A stretch of 64,000 bases of DNA from contig NZ_CP104900.1 of assembly GCF_025449215.1 (NCBI RefSeq), forward strand, positions 1,426,001-1,490,000. Direction: 5' to 3'. Both the position numbers and the translations under genes were made by a program. Within the stretch, counting starts at the first letter, position 1, and every line of letters begins with the position of its first letter. This DNA comes from Shewanella seohaensis. GTDB taxonomy: Bacteria > Pseudomonadota > Gammaproteobacteria > Enterobacterales > Shewanellaceae. The notes below the pieces were generated by a model. It was not told the DNA's origin, searched no databases, and saw only the letters and a list, made by a program, of their open reading frames with translations. This document shows, piece after piece, positions 1 through 10,361 of the stretch.

Positions 1-1959
1 TCCTTTATCGCGTTACTGCCTTTTATTTTAATTAATTCGTTTCTCTCGCTGATTATTGCATTACTCGACATCGGTATGCCGACTTGGCAGGGCACTGCAT
101 TTCATCAGAGTATTAGTTTCTTTTCGGTACAACTTTCCAAGATTTTTCCGCTGCTGGCATTAATTTCCCTGTCCTTCCATTTTGCTAAATATTTGCAGCA
201 GTCGGCGATTGTGGTGTGTTCTTTGTCGCTGAGTCTTTTGCTCGCTATTAATGCCCAAGATACGGGCAACGTATTTAATCTCGATTATGTGCGTGCCATT
301 TTAGCGGATCCGCGTATGGCGATTTTGCCGATTATTTCGGCCTATTTATTACGATTTTTGACTGCTTGGAAAGGGCTAAAGTTTATTAAGGCAAAGGCAC
401 TTAGTCGTTACTTAAAGCTACACTTAAACTTATTCTTCCCGTTAGTGCTCGGCTTTATTGGCTTGTTCGCCATTGTTGCTGAAGCCTCTATCTTTTTAGA
501 ATGGTTGTTTGCCCCCTTGATTGAATCACTGCATCAGGCGAGCCTAGGCGTACAACTATTTATGCGGATTTTGATCACCCACGTGCTTTGGTGTTTTGGG
601 GTGCATGGCGATAATGCCTATCTGCTGCTGATTGGTGTCGATAATGGCTTAATGGAATTGGTGCCGCACCTGACTGCGAGCCAGTTTATGGACTTGTTTA
701 TTCTCTATGGTGGCAGTGGCGCGACGCTATCCTTGATCATTGCCATTTTTATCGGTGCTAAAGACAGTGCCACTCGGCATATTGCTAAAATTGCCACACC
801 CTTTGCGATTTTTAACATCAATGAGATCCTGATTTACGGTCTCCCCATTATCTTTAATCCACGTTTATTAGTGCCGTTTATTCTGTCGCCGCTGATTAAT
901 TTTATCCTAGCTTACAGTGCCATAAATGTTGGGATCTTAAGCTTTGAGGGGCACAGCTTTCCTTGGATCACGCCGCCACTGCTAAACGCTTACATTGCCA
1001 GCGGCCATATCAGCGCGGTGTTGTTCCAAGTGTTATTAATCGGACTTGGAGTATTGGTTTATCTTCCCTTTGTGCGGCGTTTCTCCTTGATGTCTGAGCA
1101 CTATGAGTTTGATAGCGAGTTAATCAAACGCGTGCAGTTTCAAGCGGATATTGACCGTATGACCGAGCAGCATTACTCACAGCAGCAGTCAGAATCACTG
1201 AAAGCTGAATTAAACCTCGAGAAGACCATTAAAGAAGTCTTGGCAGGGGAGTTACAGCTGCATTATCAGCCAAAAATTGCCCTCAGCAGTGACCATGTGG
1301 TGGGGTTTGAGGCGCTTATACGATTGAAGGATGAACATGGTAACTTGAAGGGACCTTACTTTATTGATGCCTTTCAGCGTGCAGGTTATTCCCATATCAT
1401 TGACCGCTTTGTGATTAATACGGTTGCAGAGGATCTGGCCCGCTGGGAATTAGAAGGCTTTTTGCCTAAAGTGAGCATCAATATCGACCCAAACAATATT
1501 ACCGATCCCCAGTTGCTGGCGACGCTGCACGAAAGATTAGGCAGTGTTGCCAACCGAGTCGAAATTGAGATGTTAGAATCGGCCTTTATGTTGGATTTGA
1601 ATCGCATCGATAGCAGCATGCGTCAGCTTAAGCAGCATGGCTTTAGCTTCTTCTTAGATGACTTCGGTACGGGGTTCTCTAGCTTAAGTCTGCTGAGTCG
1701 GATCAATGTGGATGGTATTAAGCTAGACCGTAGTATTCTGGCCAATACCAGTGAGCCAAAAGGGCGGACCTTGTATCTGCAAATCTGTAAGCTTTGTAAT
1801 AGCTTAGGTTTTAGTTTGATTGCCGAAGGGGTTGAAACCACCACAGAGGCCGAGTTTGTTAAAGCGGCGGGTGTGGGTTATGTGCAGGGCTGGTTATACG
1901 CTAAGGCGATGCCAGGCCCCGAGGCCAAAGCCTTCTGGTTGGAGAGAAATAGTGACTGA
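1..1959 (+). CDS. PTS EIIC-like membrane domain fused to c-di-GMP phosphodiesterase (EAL), 5' truncated
   Basis: The reading frame is open from base 1, so the true start lies before the window; 652 residues are visible. The first ~350 residues are very hydrophobic, with many membrane segments, and resemble the EIIC permease of cellobiose-type phosphotransferase systems (an internal stretch reads NINEILIYGLPIIFNP). A short linker with charged helices leads to an EAL domain from about residue 405. EAL landmarks are present: FEALIRL, the DDFGTG loop, IKLDRS and AEGVE, then QGWLYAKAMP near the end. The phosphodiesterase therefore looks catalytically intact. No EIIA or EIIB partner is visible here. 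Inference: the permease fold may serve as a membrane sensor or transport-coupled input that controls hydrolysis of c-di-GMP to pGpG. Family assignment is secure for EAL and good for EIIC; the ligand is unknown. Confidence 0.9.
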   Translation, partial: SFIALLPFILINSFLSLIIALLDIGMPTWQGTAFHQSISFFSVQLSKIFPLLALISLSFHFAKYLQQSAIVVCSLSLSLLLAINAQDTGNVFNLDYVRAILADPRMAILPIISAYLLRFLTAWKGLKFIKAKALSRYLKLHLNLFFPLVLGFIGLFAIVAEASIFLEWLFAPLIESLHQASLGVQLFMRILITHVLWCFGVHGDNAYLLLIGVDNGLMELVPHLTASQFMDLFILYGGSGATLSLIIAIFIGAKDSATRHIAKIATPFAIFNINEILIYGLPIIFNPRLLVPFILSPLINFILAYSAINVGILSFEGHSFPWITPPLLNAYIASGHISAVLFQVLLIGLGVLVYLPFVRRFSLMSEHYEFDSELIKRVQFQADIDRMTEQHYSQQQSESLKAELNLEKTIKEVLAGELQLHYQPKIALSSDHVVGFEALIRLKDEHGNLKGPYFIDAFQRAGYSHIIDRFVINTVAEDLARWELEGFLPKVSINIDPNNITDPQLLATLHERLGSVANRVEIEMLESAFMLDLNRIDSSMRQLKQHGFSFFLDDFGTGFSSLSLLSRINVDGIKLDRSILANTSEPKGRTLYLQICKLCNSLGFSLIAEGVETTTEAEFVKAAGVGYVQGWLYAKAMPGPEAKAFWLERNSD

Positions 1960-2293
1960 TAACTTAGTCAGTACCCTGCTGATGACATACGCCAATGCGA
2001 ACTTGTCGGCTTGGGATAATTTGCGCGTCTTGCTATCCGAGTGTGCGTTGCAGCAATGTGAAGCCCGTGGATTTGAAGTCGATTGCGACGACAGTCGCCC
2101 CCATTATTGGCTGCAGATTGAAGATTGTTGGCTCGATTGTGGCAGAACCAATGCCTACAGCGCGGCTATCGTCCGTTTAGCGCCTGAGGCCGTTAAGGGC
2201 GCAAGGATAATCAGCGTGCAAGACTGTGCACTGTTATCCGCCGCGCAGATCAACCTCTTGTGTATGCAAAACGCCCATTTTGACCATTGTTAA
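1952..2293 (+). CDS. Small cysteine-rich hypothetical protein
   Basis: A 113-residue protein starting at GTG 1952, which overlaps the EAL gene's stop by 8 bases. The start is chosen because GGAGAG lies 5 bases upstream (1941-1946); longer in-frame versions would be buried in the EAL gene. The protein is soluble, has no signal peptide, and contains seven to eight cysteines, including CALQQC and DCWLDC. I do not recognise a family. The overlap implies translational coupling with the EIIC-EAL protein, so a related role is possible, but no function can be read from the sequence. Confidence 0.65.
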   Translation: MTDNLVSTLLMTYANANLSAWDNLRVLLSECALQQCEARGFEVDCDDSRPHYWLQIEDCWLDCGRTNAYSAAIVRLAPEAVKGARIISVQDCALLSAAQINLLCMQNAHFDHC

Positions 2294-2299
2294 TCCAGA

Positions 2300-2749
2300 T
2301 TACAGGATTAACCATTTCCCCATCGGGTAATTTCCTTGATAGCCAAAAGGAAGCCGTCCCTGCAAGTACCAGGTTAGACGTTCTTGTGTGAAGTCGCATA
2401 GCGTGACTTCGGCTAACAATAAGGTGGCTAAGGTATCGGCATCATCTGCGACTAGCGCGCAAATCTCAGCAACGGGCATTATTTTCCACGTTTCCAGATA
2501 GGCGGTTTTCGCGATTTGAGCGACGATTTCGCTAGAGACTTGTGGCTTTAATCTGTCGGCTTGTTGATGGTCGCTAACACATAAGCTTTCATAGGGTTCA
2601 GTGTAGGGCGGTTCGAAAAAACGGTCGGGATCCCTTTCAAGGCAAGTGGCTATGTCTTCTAAGCTGCCTAAGGTGTTGGCCATGGGCTCGTGATGGCCCA
2701 CATTGGTCGCCCAAGAACAGGATTGGAGTTGTGCGATTAACGGCTTCAT
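2300..2749 (-). CDS. Hypothetical protein, 149 aa
   Basis: A soluble acidic protein of 149 residues with no signal peptide, membrane segment or motif that I recognise. It converges with the upstream small gene, only 6 bases separating the stops. It lies downstream of metK on the same strand, but the metK terminator at 2825-2852 separates them, so it probably has its own promoter in the 2750-2824 gap. Coding evidence is the full-length frame between two well-defined genes, with codon use like the neighbours. Function unknown. Confidence 0.6.
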   Translation of the reverse strand: MKPLIAQLQSCSWATNVGHHEPMANTLGSLEDIATCLERDPDRFFEPPYTEPYESLCVSDHQQADRLKPQVSSEIVAQIAKTAYLETWKIMPVAEICALVADDADTLATLLLAEVTLCDFTQERLTWYLQGRLPFGYQGNYPMGKWLIL

Positions 2750-2824
2750 TGAGTCTCTGACTTTTGCCTAGAGTGAAAGCCATCTTGCTGAGAGTAATGG
2801 AGTTAGGCAATACATCCTAAGCAT

Positions 2825-2852
2825 AAAAAAACCGCCCTTAGGCGGTTTTTTT
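2825..2852 (-). terminator. Rho-independent terminator of metK
   Basis: AAAAAACCGCC, a short TTA loop, then GGCGGTTTTTT. The arms are GC-rich and flanked by A and T runs, so it can work on both strands. It lies 27 bases beyond the metK stop. Confidence 0.9.
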
Positions 2853-2878
2853 GTGCGAAAGCGTGAGCTTAATGCAGA

Positions 2879-4030
2879 TTATAGACCTGCATCGGCACGC
2901 AGTGCGTCAGCTTTATCCGTCGCTTCCCATGGGAACTCGTTACGGCCAAAGTGACCATAAGCGGCGGTAGCTTGATAGATTGGGCGAGCTAGGTTCAACA
3001 TTTCGGTCAGGCCGTATGGGCGCAGGTCGAAGTGCTGACGTACTAACTTGATTAACACCTCTTCTGACACCTTACCGGTACCGAAGGTTTCAACGCTGAT
3101 AGAGGTTGGCTCTGCCACACCGATAGCGTAAGAAACTTGAATCTCACAGCGATCTGCCAGACCGGCAGCGACTATGTTCTTGGCTACATAACGAGCCGCA
3201 TAGGCCGCGCTGCGGTCAACTTTTGACGGGTCTTTACCCGAGAAAGCGCCGCCGCCGTGACGAGCCATGCCGCCGTAGGTATCAACGATGATCTTACGAC
3301 CTGTCAGGCCACAGTCGCCCATAGGGCCACCGATAACGAAACGACCGGTTGGGTTGATGAAGAACTTGGTCTCTTTGTTCAACCACTGTGCAGGTAGTAC
3401 AGGCTTGATGATGGTTTCCATCACGCCTTCGATCAGATCCGCTTGGGCGATGTCAGGGCTGTGCTGGGTAGACAATACGATCGCATCGATACCAACAATC
3501 TTGTTGTCTTCGTAGGCGAACGTCACCTGGCTCTTGGCATCTGGGCGTAACCAAGGCAGGGTGCCATCTTTACGTACTTCAGACTGACGCTTCACCAGTG
3601 CATGAGCATAGGTGATAGGGGCTGGCATCAGAATGTCGGTTTCGTTGCTGGCATAACCAAACATCAAACCTTGGTCACCGGCGCCTTGCTCTTTAGGATC
3701 GGCGCGATCGACACCTTGGTTGATGTCAGGTGATTGCTTACCAATCGCATTCAGTACTGCGCAAGAGTCGGCATCGAAGCCCATGTCTGAATGGACATAA
3801 CCGATCTCGCGAACCGTCTTGCGGGTTAGCTCTTCGATATCAACCCATGCAGAAGTGGTCACCTCGCCACCTACTAATACCATGCCGGTTTTGACGTATG
3901 TTTCGCACGCAACACGTGCTTTAGGATCTTGGGCCAGAATCGCGTCGAGTACCGCATCAGAAATTTGATCGGCGATTTTATCTGGATGACCTTCTGAGAC
4001 CGACTCAGAGGTAAACAAGTGCTTTGCCAT
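2879..4030 (-). CDS. metK: S-adenosylmethionine synthetase
   Basis: 383 residues, the normal length for bacterial MetK. The enzyme joins methionine and ATP to make S-adenosylmethionine, the cell's main methyl donor, in the cytoplasm. Family signatures are visible: [11 protein letters not shown] near the N-terminus (ATP binding), [12 protein letters not shown] around residues 115-126, and the glycine-rich [16 protein letters not shown] around residues 258-273. The ATG at 4030 matches the family N-terminus ([18 protein letters not shown]). It is monocistronic with its own terminator. The promoter region carries tandem 8-bp MetJ-like boxes, which suggests methionine/SAM-responsive repression. 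Divergent from tkt. Confidence 0.98.
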   Translation of the reverse strand: MAKHLFTSESVSEGHPDKIADQISDAVLDAILAQDPKARVACETYVKTGMVLVGGEVTTSAWVDIEELTRKTVREIGYVHSDMGFDADSCAVLNAIGKQSPDINQGVDRADPKEQGAGDQGLMFGYASNETDILMPAPITYAHALVKRQSEVRKDGTLPWLRPDAKSQVTFAYEDNKIVGIDAIVLSTQHSPDIAQADLIEGVMETIIKPVLPAQWLNKETKFFINPTGRFVIGGPMGDCGLTGRKIIVDTYGGMARHGGGAFSGKDPSKVDRSAAYAARYVAKNIVAAGLADRCEIQVSYAIGVAEPTSISVETFGTGKVSEEVLIKLVRQHFDLRPYGLTEMLNLARPIYQATAAYGHFGRNEFPWEATDKADALRADAGL

Positions 4031-4065
4031 AGTAGGAAAATCTCGTCTTTAGCAATCAAATGTGT

Positions 4066-4089
4066 AGAAGTATCTACATCTAGACGGCC
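4066..4089 (-). promoter_or_regulatory. Tandem MetJ-like boxes upstream of metK
   Basis: Read on the minus strand, three adjacent octamers, GGCCGTCT, AGATGTAG and ATACTTCT, match the MetJ box AGACGTCT at 6, 5 and 6 of 8 positions. MetJ binds two or more such boxes in tandem with SAM as co-repressor. They abut the -10 element of the metK promoter, where repression would be expected. Assignment rests on the match and the gene controlled. Confidence 0.65.
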
Positions 4090-4118
4090 ATTTTAGTGGA
4101 ATTTCCCTTGGTTGACAC
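4090..4118 (-). promoter_or_regulatory. Candidate sigma-70 promoter of metK
   Basis: On the minus strand, GTGTCA (4118-4113) is followed after 17 bases by TAAAAT (4095-4090). The spacing is ideal and the matches are 4/6 and 5/6. Transcription would begin inside the MetJ-like boxes. Confidence 0.5.
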
Positions 4119-4508
4119 CCCTAAACTAAATATTTGTGTGTAAAGTGAGGTAAGCCCCAAATCGGGCTGAGTTTGTGGCGCTGGAGTTTCTGCTCTAACT
4201 CAATGAATTGATAGTGGTATATGGTTTTTGCCTTGGATGAGTAGGGCAAGTTATCGCTGAGCTAAGCTCAAACCAAGGTTGTAGCCTGATTACTATGGGA
4301 CTCAATGTGACAAAGGATATAACATATTTGAATTATTGTATTACAAATATATTTAATGTGTTTTAAGATGAATTAGCCTAAACCTTCAAAGGTGTAATCC
4401 ACCAGACTGGACAGTGGAATGCAATTTTCGTTTGCGTCGCTTCGCTATGTAGGGGAAAATATGCATCCAAATTGCCCGCTAGACCCCACAAATTAAGCAG
4501 GAGAGAGC

Positions 4509-6503
4509 ATGTCTTCCCGTAAAGTACTCGCCAACGCAATCCGTGCGTTAAGTATGGATGCAGTTCAAAAAGCAAACTCAGGCCACCCTGGCGCCCCAAT
4601 GGGCATGGCAGATATTGCTGAAGTGCTGTGGAATGATTTCCTTAAGCACAATCCGAACAATCCGAAATGGGTAGATAGAGATCGTTTTATCCTCTCTAAC
4701 GGTCACGGATCTATGCTGATCTACTCTTTATTACACCTGACTGGCTACGACCTGCCTATCGATGAACTGAAGCAATTCCGTCAGTTACATTCAAAAACTC
4801 CGGGTCACCCAGAATACGGTTACACCCCAGGTGTTGAAACCACCACTGGCCCATTAGGGGCGGGGATCAGCAACGCTGTGGGTATGGCGATTGCAGAAAA
4901 AACCTTAGCGGCACAGTTTAACCGTGAAGGTCACGAGATTGTTGACCACTACACATACTGCTTCCTCGGCGATGGTTGCTTGATGGAAGGTATTTCCCAC
5001 GAAGCTTGTTCTCTGGCTGGCACTTTAGGCCTAGGCAAACTGATCGCATTTTGGGATGACAACGGTATCTCTATCGATGGTCATGTTGAGGGCTGGTTTA
5101 CCGACGACACGCCAAAACGTTTCGAATCTTACGGCTGGCATGTGATCGCTAACGTTGATGGTCATGACAGCGACGCGATTCGCGCGGCTATCGAAGAGGC
5201 AAAAGCGGTTACCGACAAGCCAAGCATGATCTGCTGCAAAACGGTTATCGGTTTCGGTTCGCCAAACAAGTCTGGTAGCCACGACTGTCACGGCGCGCCA
5301 CTGGGTGATGCGGAAATCGCAGCAGCACGTGAATTCTTAGGCTGGCCACATGCGCCATTCGACATCCCTGCCGACGTATACGCAGGTTGGGATGCTAAAG
5401 AAGCCGGTAACGCCCGTGAAGCAGCATGGAACGACAAGTTTGCCGCTTACGCGAAAGCTTACCCAGAACTGGCTGCCGAATACGAGCGCCGTGTTCTGAA
5501 AGGTGAATTACCTGCAGATTTCGAAGCCAAAGCACAGGCATTCATCAAAGAGTGTCAAGAGAAAGGCGAAAGCATTGCTAGCCGTAAGGCGTCACAAAAT
5601 GCTATTGCAGCCTTCGGTGCAGTTCTACCTGAACTGCTCGGCGGTAGTGCTGACCTGGCAGGTTCTAACCTGACCCTATGGTCTGGTTCTAAGGGCATTC
5701 AGGAAGATCCAGCGGGTAACTACATCTACTACGGTGTACGTGAATTCGGCATGAGCGGCATCATGAACGGTATCTCGCTGCACGGTGGTTTCATCAATTA
5801 TGGCGCAACCTTCATGATGTTCATGGAATACGCACGTAACGCGGTACGTATGTCAGCGCTGATGGGCATTCAAAACATCTTCGTTTATACCCATGACTCT
5901 ATCGGTCAGGGTGAAGATGGCCCGACTCACCAACCGGTTGAGCAATTAGCTAACCTGCGCATGACACCAAACATGATGGTATGGCGTCCATGTGATGCGG
6001 CTGAAACGGCTGTGGCTTGGAAAGCGGCTATCGAACGTCGTCATGCTCCAACATCGCTAGTATTCAGCCGTCAAAACCTGAAGGCTCAAGCACGTACTGC
6101 TGAGCAATTAGCGAATGTGGCAAAAGGCGCTTACGTACTGCAAGACTGTGCAGGTACGCCTGAGTACATCCTGATTGCGACCGGTAGTGAAGTCCAATTA
6201 GCGGTAGAAGCGGCTGCAGCGCTGACCGAACAAGGCAAACAAGTTCGCGTTGTTTCTATGCCATCAAACACTGAGTTTGATAAGCAAGATGCTGCTTACA
6301 AAGAATCTGTACTGCCAAAAGCTGTGACTAAGCGTATCGCTATCGAAGCGGCCCATACTGACTTCTGGTACAAGTATGTTGGTTTCGAAGGCACTGTTGT
6401 AGGCATGACCACTTTTGGTGAGTCTGCGCCAGGCAACGTGCTGCTGAAGCACTTCGGTTTCACCGTTGAAAATGTGCTGAATGCTGCAAAATCACTAGGC
6501 TAA
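4509..6503 (+). CDS. tkt: Transketolase
   Basis: 664 residues, full length for transketolase. This thiamine-diphosphate enzyme moves two-carbon units between sugar phosphates in the non-oxidative pentose phosphate pathway, linking it to glycolysis. Motifs seen: [14 protein letters not shown] at the N-terminus, the ThDP/metal motif starting GDGCLMEG around residue 157, and the conserved central stretch [16 protein letters not shown] around residue 462. The ATG is preceded by AGGAGAGAGC, a strong ribosome binding site. It heads the tkt-epd-pgk-fba group, a conserved arrangement in gammaproteobacteria, but a strong terminator follows it, so epd likely has separate or read-through transcription. 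Confidence 0.98.
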   Translation: MSSRKVLANAIRALSMDAVQKANSGHPGAPMGMADIAEVLWNDFLKHNPNNPKWVDRDRFILSNGHGSMLIYSLLHLTGYDLPIDELKQFRQLHSKTPGHPEYGYTPGVETTTGPLGAGISNAVGMAIAEKTLAAQFNREGHEIVDHYTYCFLGDGCLMEGISHEACSLAGTLGLGKLIAFWDDNGISIDGHVEGWFTDDTPKRFESYGWHVIANVDGHDSDAIRAAIEEAKAVTDKPSMICCKTVIGFGSPNKSGSHDCHGAPLGDAEIAAAREFLGWPHAPFDIPADVYAGWDAKEAGNAREAAWNDKFAAYAKAYPELAAEYERRVLKGELPADFEAKAQAFIKECQEKGESIASRKASQNAIAAFGAVLPELLGGSADLAGSNLTLWSGSKGIQEDPAGNYIYYGVREFGMSGIMNGISLHGGFINYGATFMMFMEYARNAVRMSALMGIQNIFVYTHDSIGQGEDGPTHQPVEQLANLRMTPNMMVWRPCDAAETAVAWKAAIERRHAPTSLVFSRQNLKAQARTAEQLANVAKGAYVLQDCAGTPEYILIATGSEVQLAVEAAAALTEQGKQVRVVSMPSNTEFDKQDAAYKESVLPKAVTKRIAIEAAHTDFWYKYVGFEGTVVGMTTFGESAPGNVLLKHFGFTVENVLNAAKSLG

Positions 6504-6565
6504 TCGCTTAGGTGATGAGATTACCGACAAAAGGTTAAACTTTTGAAAGGTTAATCTGTATAATG

Positions 6566-6594
6566 CGGCCTGCAATCGTTTGCAGGCCGTTTTT
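6566..6594 (+). terminator. Rho-independent terminator after tkt
   Basis: A 9-bp perfect stem (CGGCCTGCA / TGCAGGCCG) with a 6-base loop, followed by five T. It lies between tkt and epd. Confidence 0.9.
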
Positions 6595-6631
6595 GTATAT
6601 GCAGTATTGTTAAGAGGAAATAAAGACCTCA

Positions 6632-7648
6632 ATGATCCGAGTCGCAATCAATGGTTATGGTCGTATTGGCCGCTCAATCCTTCGCGCTTTATATGAGTCC
6701 GGAAAACGTCAGCAAATACAAATTGTCGCAATCAATGAGTTGGCTAAGCCCGAAGCCATCATTCATCTGACCCAGTACGACACTACCCACGGTCGGTTTC
6801 AGCCCAGAGTCAAATTAGTCGATGATCAGATGCTGATCGGCGATGACGTCATCAAAATTCTCCATGAACCGGATCCTGCTAAGTTGCCTTGGCACGAAAT
6901 GGACATCGACATCGTCTATGAAGCGACTGGCGCCATCTTAGATCGCAACAGTTGTGAGGCCCATATCCACGCAGGCGCCAAACAGGTCTTAATCAGTCAC
7001 CCTTCTTCTGCCGATGTTGACGGCACTATCGTTTACGGTGTCAACCAAGACTTACTGCGCGCCGAGCATACCGTGGTCTCCAATGCCTCTTGTACGACCA
7101 ATTGTATCGTGCCCGTTATCGATGTACTGGATAAACACTTTGGCGTGAAAAGTGGCGCGATTACGACTATCCATTCGGCGATGAACGATCAGCAAGTGAT
7201 TGATGCCTATCATGATGACTTACGCCGCACCCGAGCTGCGGGCCAGTCAATCATTCCTGTCGACACTAAACTTGCCCGCGGTATCGAGCGGATTTTGCCG
7301 CACATGAAAGACAAGTTTGAGGCGATTTCGGTGCGCGTTCCCACGATCAACGTTACCGCTATCGATCTTTCGGTAACATTAGATAAAACAGTGGATATTG
7401 CGACTGTCAATCAAGTGTTAGAATTGGCCGCCAATGGACGATTTAACGGTATCTTAGGCTATACTGATGAGCCGCTGGTATCCTGTGATTTTAACCATGA
7501 TCCGCGCTCAAGTATTGTCGATGGCACCCAAACTCGGGTGAGCGCAGGGCAGTTGGTTAAACTGTTGCTGTGGTGCGATAACGAGTGGGGCTTTGCAAAT
7601 CGTATGCTAGATACCAGTTTGGCGATGATTGCAGCTAAACAAAGCTGA
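6632..7648 (+). CDS. epd: D-erythrose-4-phosphate dehydrogenase
   Basis: 338 residues of the GAPDH superfamily: Rossmann motif [10 protein letters not shown] at the N-terminus and active-site cysteine in [10 protein letters not shown] around residues 150-159. The N-terminal sequence ([20 protein letters not shown]) and the position between tkt and pgk identify Epd rather than glycolytic GapA. Epd oxidises erythrose-4-phosphate to 4-phosphoerythronate with NAD, the first step of deoxyxylulose-5-phosphate-dependent pyridoxal phosphate synthesis. AAGAGGAAAT precedes the ATG. Some members also use glyceraldehyde-3-phosphate, so a glycolytic contribution cannot be excluded. Confidence 0.93.
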   Translation: MIRVAINGYGRIGRSILRALYESGKRQQIQIVAINELAKPEAIIHLTQYDTTHGRFQPRVKLVDDQMLIGDDVIKILHEPDPAKLPWHEMDIDIVYEATGAILDRNSCEAHIHAGAKQVLISHPSSADVDGTIVYGVNQDLLRAEHTVVSNASCTTNCIVPVIDVLDKHFGVKSGAITTIHSAMNDQQVIDAYHDDLRRTRAAGQSIIPVDTKLARGIERILPHMKDKFEAISVRVPTINVTAIDLSVTLDKTVDIATVNQVLELAANGRFNGILGYTDEPLVSCDFNHDPRSSIVDGTQTRVSAGQLVKLLLWCDNEWGFANRMLDTSLAMIAAKQS

Positions 7649-7780
7649 AGATAAGAATTTATACCAATGGGTTAAGCCTAGTGGCCAATTCGACGGGATG
7701 TCGAGTGCCGAGTAGCTATCTAAGCTAACCGATTGATGCAAAACCAGTTTGTTTTTTTGATTATAAAAGGAAGCGTTACC

Positions 7781-8956
7781 ATGGCAATTATCAATATGTC
7801 AGATTTAGATCTCCAAGGTAAGCGAGTGCTTATTCGTGAAGATCTCAATGTGCCAGTCAGCAACGGCGTGGTCACCAGTGATGCTCGTCTGCGCGCCTCT
7901 CTTCCCACTATCGAATTAGCCCTTGCCAAAGGTGCAGCGGTAATGGTGATGTCTCACTTAGGTCGTCCAACCGAAGGTGAATACAATAGCGAATTCTCCA
8001 TGCAACCTGTGGTCGATTACTTGGCCAAAGCGCTGTCTTGCACCGTCCGTTTAGCGACCGACTATTTAGACGGCGTTGACGCCGCGGTAGGCGAAGTGGT
8101 TGTGTTTGAAAACGTTCGCTTTAACAAAGGCGAGAAGAAAAACGACGAAGCCCTGTCAAAGAAAATGGCGGCCTTATGTGATGTGTATGTGATGGATGCC
8201 TTCGGCACCGCTCACCGCGCAGAAGCTTCAACCAATGGCGTTGGCTTACACGCTCCTATCGCCTGTGCAGGCCCGTTATTAGCACAAGAATTAGAAGCGT
8301 TAGGCAAAGCCTTAGACAACCCCGCGCGCCCATTAGTGGCCATCGTTGGCGGTTCTAAAGTGTCGACTAAGCTGACCGTATTAGAAAGCTTATCTGGTAT
8401 TGTGGACCAGTTAGTCGTTGGCGGTGGTATCGCCAACACCTTTATCGCTGCGGCGGGCCACAATGTAGGTAAATCCTTATACGAAGCGGATTTAATTGAT
8501 GAAGCTAAGCGCTTAGTGGCGAACGCCCAAAGCCGCGGTGGCGACATTCCTGTGCCTACCGATGTGGTTGTTGCGGGTGAGTTTAGCCCTACAGCTGCTG
8601 CGACCTTAAAAGCGGTCAATGAAGTAGCCGATAGCGACATGATTTTCGACATCGGTCCCGACAGCGCCGAAGCCTTAGCGAAAATCATCGAGTCTGCTGG
8701 CACTATCGTATGGAACGGCCCTGTGGGTGTGTTCGAATTCGACCAATTCGGTGAAGGCACTAAGCGTATCGCACAAGCTATCGCTGATTCTAAAGCCTTC
8801 TCTATCGCGGGCGGTGGTGACACCTTAGCGGCGGTCGACAAGTATGATATCGCCGATAAAGTTTCTTACATTTCTACTGGCGGTGGCGCTTTCCTTGAGT
8901 TTTTAGAAGGTAAAGAGTTACCGGCTGTAGCTATGCTAAAACAACGCGGTGCCTAA
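7781..8956 (+). CDS. pgk: Phosphoglycerate kinase
   Basis: 391 residues from ATG 7781. An in-frame upstream ATG at 7733 is rejected because the family begins at [16 protein letters not shown] and because AAAAGGAAG sits 7 bases before 7781. The enzyme interconverts 1,3-bisphosphoglycerate/ADP and 3-phosphoglycerate/ATP in glycolysis and gluconeogenesis. Signatures include [12 protein letters not shown] near the N-terminus, [20 protein letters not shown], the hinge [12 protein letters not shown], and the C-terminal nucleotide region [15 protein letters not shown] and [13 protein letters not shown]. It lies between epd and fba. Confidence 0.98.
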   Translation: MAIINMSDLDLQGKRVLIREDLNVPVSNGVVTSDARLRASLPTIELALAKGAAVMVMSHLGRPTEGEYNSEFSMQPVVDYLAKALSCTVRLATDYLDGVDAAVGEVVVFENVRFNKGEKKNDEALSKKMAALCDVYVMDAFGTAHRAEASTNGVGLHAPIACAGPLLAQELEALGKALDNPARPLVAIVGGSKVSTKLTVLESLSGIVDQLVVGGGIANTFIAAAGHNVGKSLYEADLIDEAKRLVANAQSRGGDIPVPTDVVVAGEFSPTAAATLKAVNEVADSDMIFDIGPDSAEALAKIIESAGTIVWNGPVGVFEFDQFGEGTKRIAQAIADSKAFSIAGGGDTLAAVDKYDIADKVSYISTGGGAFLEFLEGKELPAVAMLKQRGA

Positions 8957-9155
8957 CACTGAGTTAGGTATTGCGCCATCGCGGCAGGGTGCTGCGATGG
9001 CACTAAAGCTTGATAAAAAAATTATAAAAAACCGCTCATTCTCTTAAGAGCATTAACCTGTTCTTGAGTGATTGAGCATAAAAATCCATCCAAACGATAG
9101 CGACCTCGGTGACCTAACGTTGATGTGACAGTCACCCTATTATTGGAGTTAAAAA

Positions 9156-10223
9156 ATGGCGTTAATTTCCCTACGACAACTACTCGATCACGCGGCAGAG
9201 CATGGATACGGTGTGCCAGCGTTCAACGTAAACAACCTTGAGCAAATGCGCGCCATCATGCAGGCCGCAGAAGCTACAGACAGCCCTGTTATCGTGCAAG
9301 CCTCTGCGGGTGCACGTAAATATGCGCGTCCACAATTCTTAAAATACCTGATGACGGCTGCACTTGAGCAGTATCCAGATATCCCCGTCTGTATTCACCA
9401 AGACCATGGTACCGATCCTGATATCTGTCAGCGTTCTATCCAATTAGGCATGTCATCAGTCATGATGGACGGTTCATTAATGGCCGACGGTAAAACCCCA
9501 GCTTCTTACGAGTACAACGTTGATGTGACTCGCAGAACTGTTGCATTCGCCCACGCTTGTGGTGTGTCTGTAGAGGGTGAAATCGGTTGTTTAGGTAGCT
9601 TAGAAACCGGTACTGCCGGTGAAGAAGATGGTGTAGGCGCAGAAGGCGTATTAAGCCACGACCAACTGCTGACCAGTCCAGAAGAAGCGGCACGCTTCGT
9701 TGCCGATACCCATGTTGACGCGCTGGCGATTGCGATTGGTACTAGCCACGGTGCATACAAGTTCAGCCGTAAACCAACGGGTGATGTACTGCGAATCGAC
9801 CGCATCAAAGAAATCCATGCCCGCATTCCTAACACTCACTTAGTGATGCACGGTTCTTCTTCCGTGCCTCAAGAATGGTTACAGATCATCAACCAATACG
9901 GTGGTCAAATTCCTGAAACTTACGGCGTGCCATTAGAAGAAATCGTTGAAGGTATCAAACACGGCGTGCGTAAAGTGAACATCGATACCGATTTGCGCTT
10001 AGCATCTACCGGTGCGGTACGTAAATACTTGGCCGAACACCCAAGCGAGTTCGACCCACGTAAGTTCCTGAAAGCCTCTATGGAAGCGATGGCAGACATC
10101 TGTACTGTTCGCTACGAAGCCTTCGGTTGTGCGGGTCAAGCTTCTAAGATTAAGCCATTGTCTTTACAAGCAATGTACAAAGCTTATCAGTCAGGCGCAT
10201 TAGATCCTAAGATCAATCTCTAA
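9156..10223 (+). CDS. fba: Fructose-bisphosphate aldolase, class II
   Basis: 355 residues, class II metal-dependent aldolase of the type typical of proteobacteria (Calvin-cycle-like subtype). It cleaves or makes fructose-1,6-bisphosphate in glycolysis/gluconeogenesis. Seen in the sequence: the N-terminal [15 protein letters not shown] motif, the zinc and catalytic region HQDHGTD around residue 80, SVMMDGSLM, and the later conserved stretches GTSHGAYKF and [10 protein letters not shown] ribosome binding site (TTGGAG) precedes the ATG. A strong terminator follows. The 199-base gap after pgk could hold its own promoter. Confidence 0.97.
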   Translation: MALISLRQLLDHAAEHGYGVPAFNVNNLEQMRAIMQAAEATDSPVIVQASAGARKYARPQFLKYLMTAALEQYPDIPVCIHQDHGTDPDICQRSIQLGMSSVMMDGSLMADGKTPASYEYNVDVTRRTVAFAHACGVSVEGEIGCLGSLETGTAGEEDGVGAEGVLSHDQLLTSPEEAARFVADTHVDALAIAIGTSHGAYKFSRKPTGDVLRIDRIKEIHARIPNTHLVMHGSSSVPQEWLQIINQYGGQIPETYGVPLEEIVEGIKHGVRKVNIDTDLRLASTGAVRKYLAEHPSEFDPRKFLKASMEAMADICTVRYEAFGCAGQASKIKPLSLQAMYKAYQSGALDPKINL

Positions 10224-10240
10224 GCCTTAAATACTTCTCT

Positions 10241-10269
10241 AAAAAGCCCGCCAAAGTGCGGGCTTTTTT
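10241..10269 (+). terminator. Rho-independent terminator after fba
   Basis: Stem AAAAAGCCCGC / GCGGGCTTTTT with a 6-base loop, 18 bases beyond the fba stop. Confidence 0.92.
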
Positions 10270-10361
10270 ATGCAAAAAACCGTTGAATTTTCATTTTTTA
10301 ATCGTAAATGTTAGTATTGCCCAGATTTTCAGGGGATTAAACGGAACGGGAACGGATAAAC

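Larger units (their letters stand above)
4031..4508. other. metK/tkt divergent intergenic region (478 bp)
   Basis: This region holds the divergent promoters of metK (leftward) and tkt (rightward). The metK side has the MetJ-like boxes and promoter described separately. The tkt side is AT-rich; a weak candidate promoter is TTGAAT at 4328 with TTTAAT at 4352 (18-bp spacer), well upstream of the tkt start. No gene with a ribosome binding site was found here. Confidence 0.6.

Noticed and set aside
4378..4599. 73-codon frame in the metK/tkt gap
   Set aside because: Overlaps the tkt start, has no ribosome binding site, and its composition is unlike the neighbours.
8212..8841. 209-codon open frame opposite pgk
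   Set aside because: It lies entirely within a confident pgk gene, without a ribosome binding site or family resemblance; a shadow of pgk codon use.
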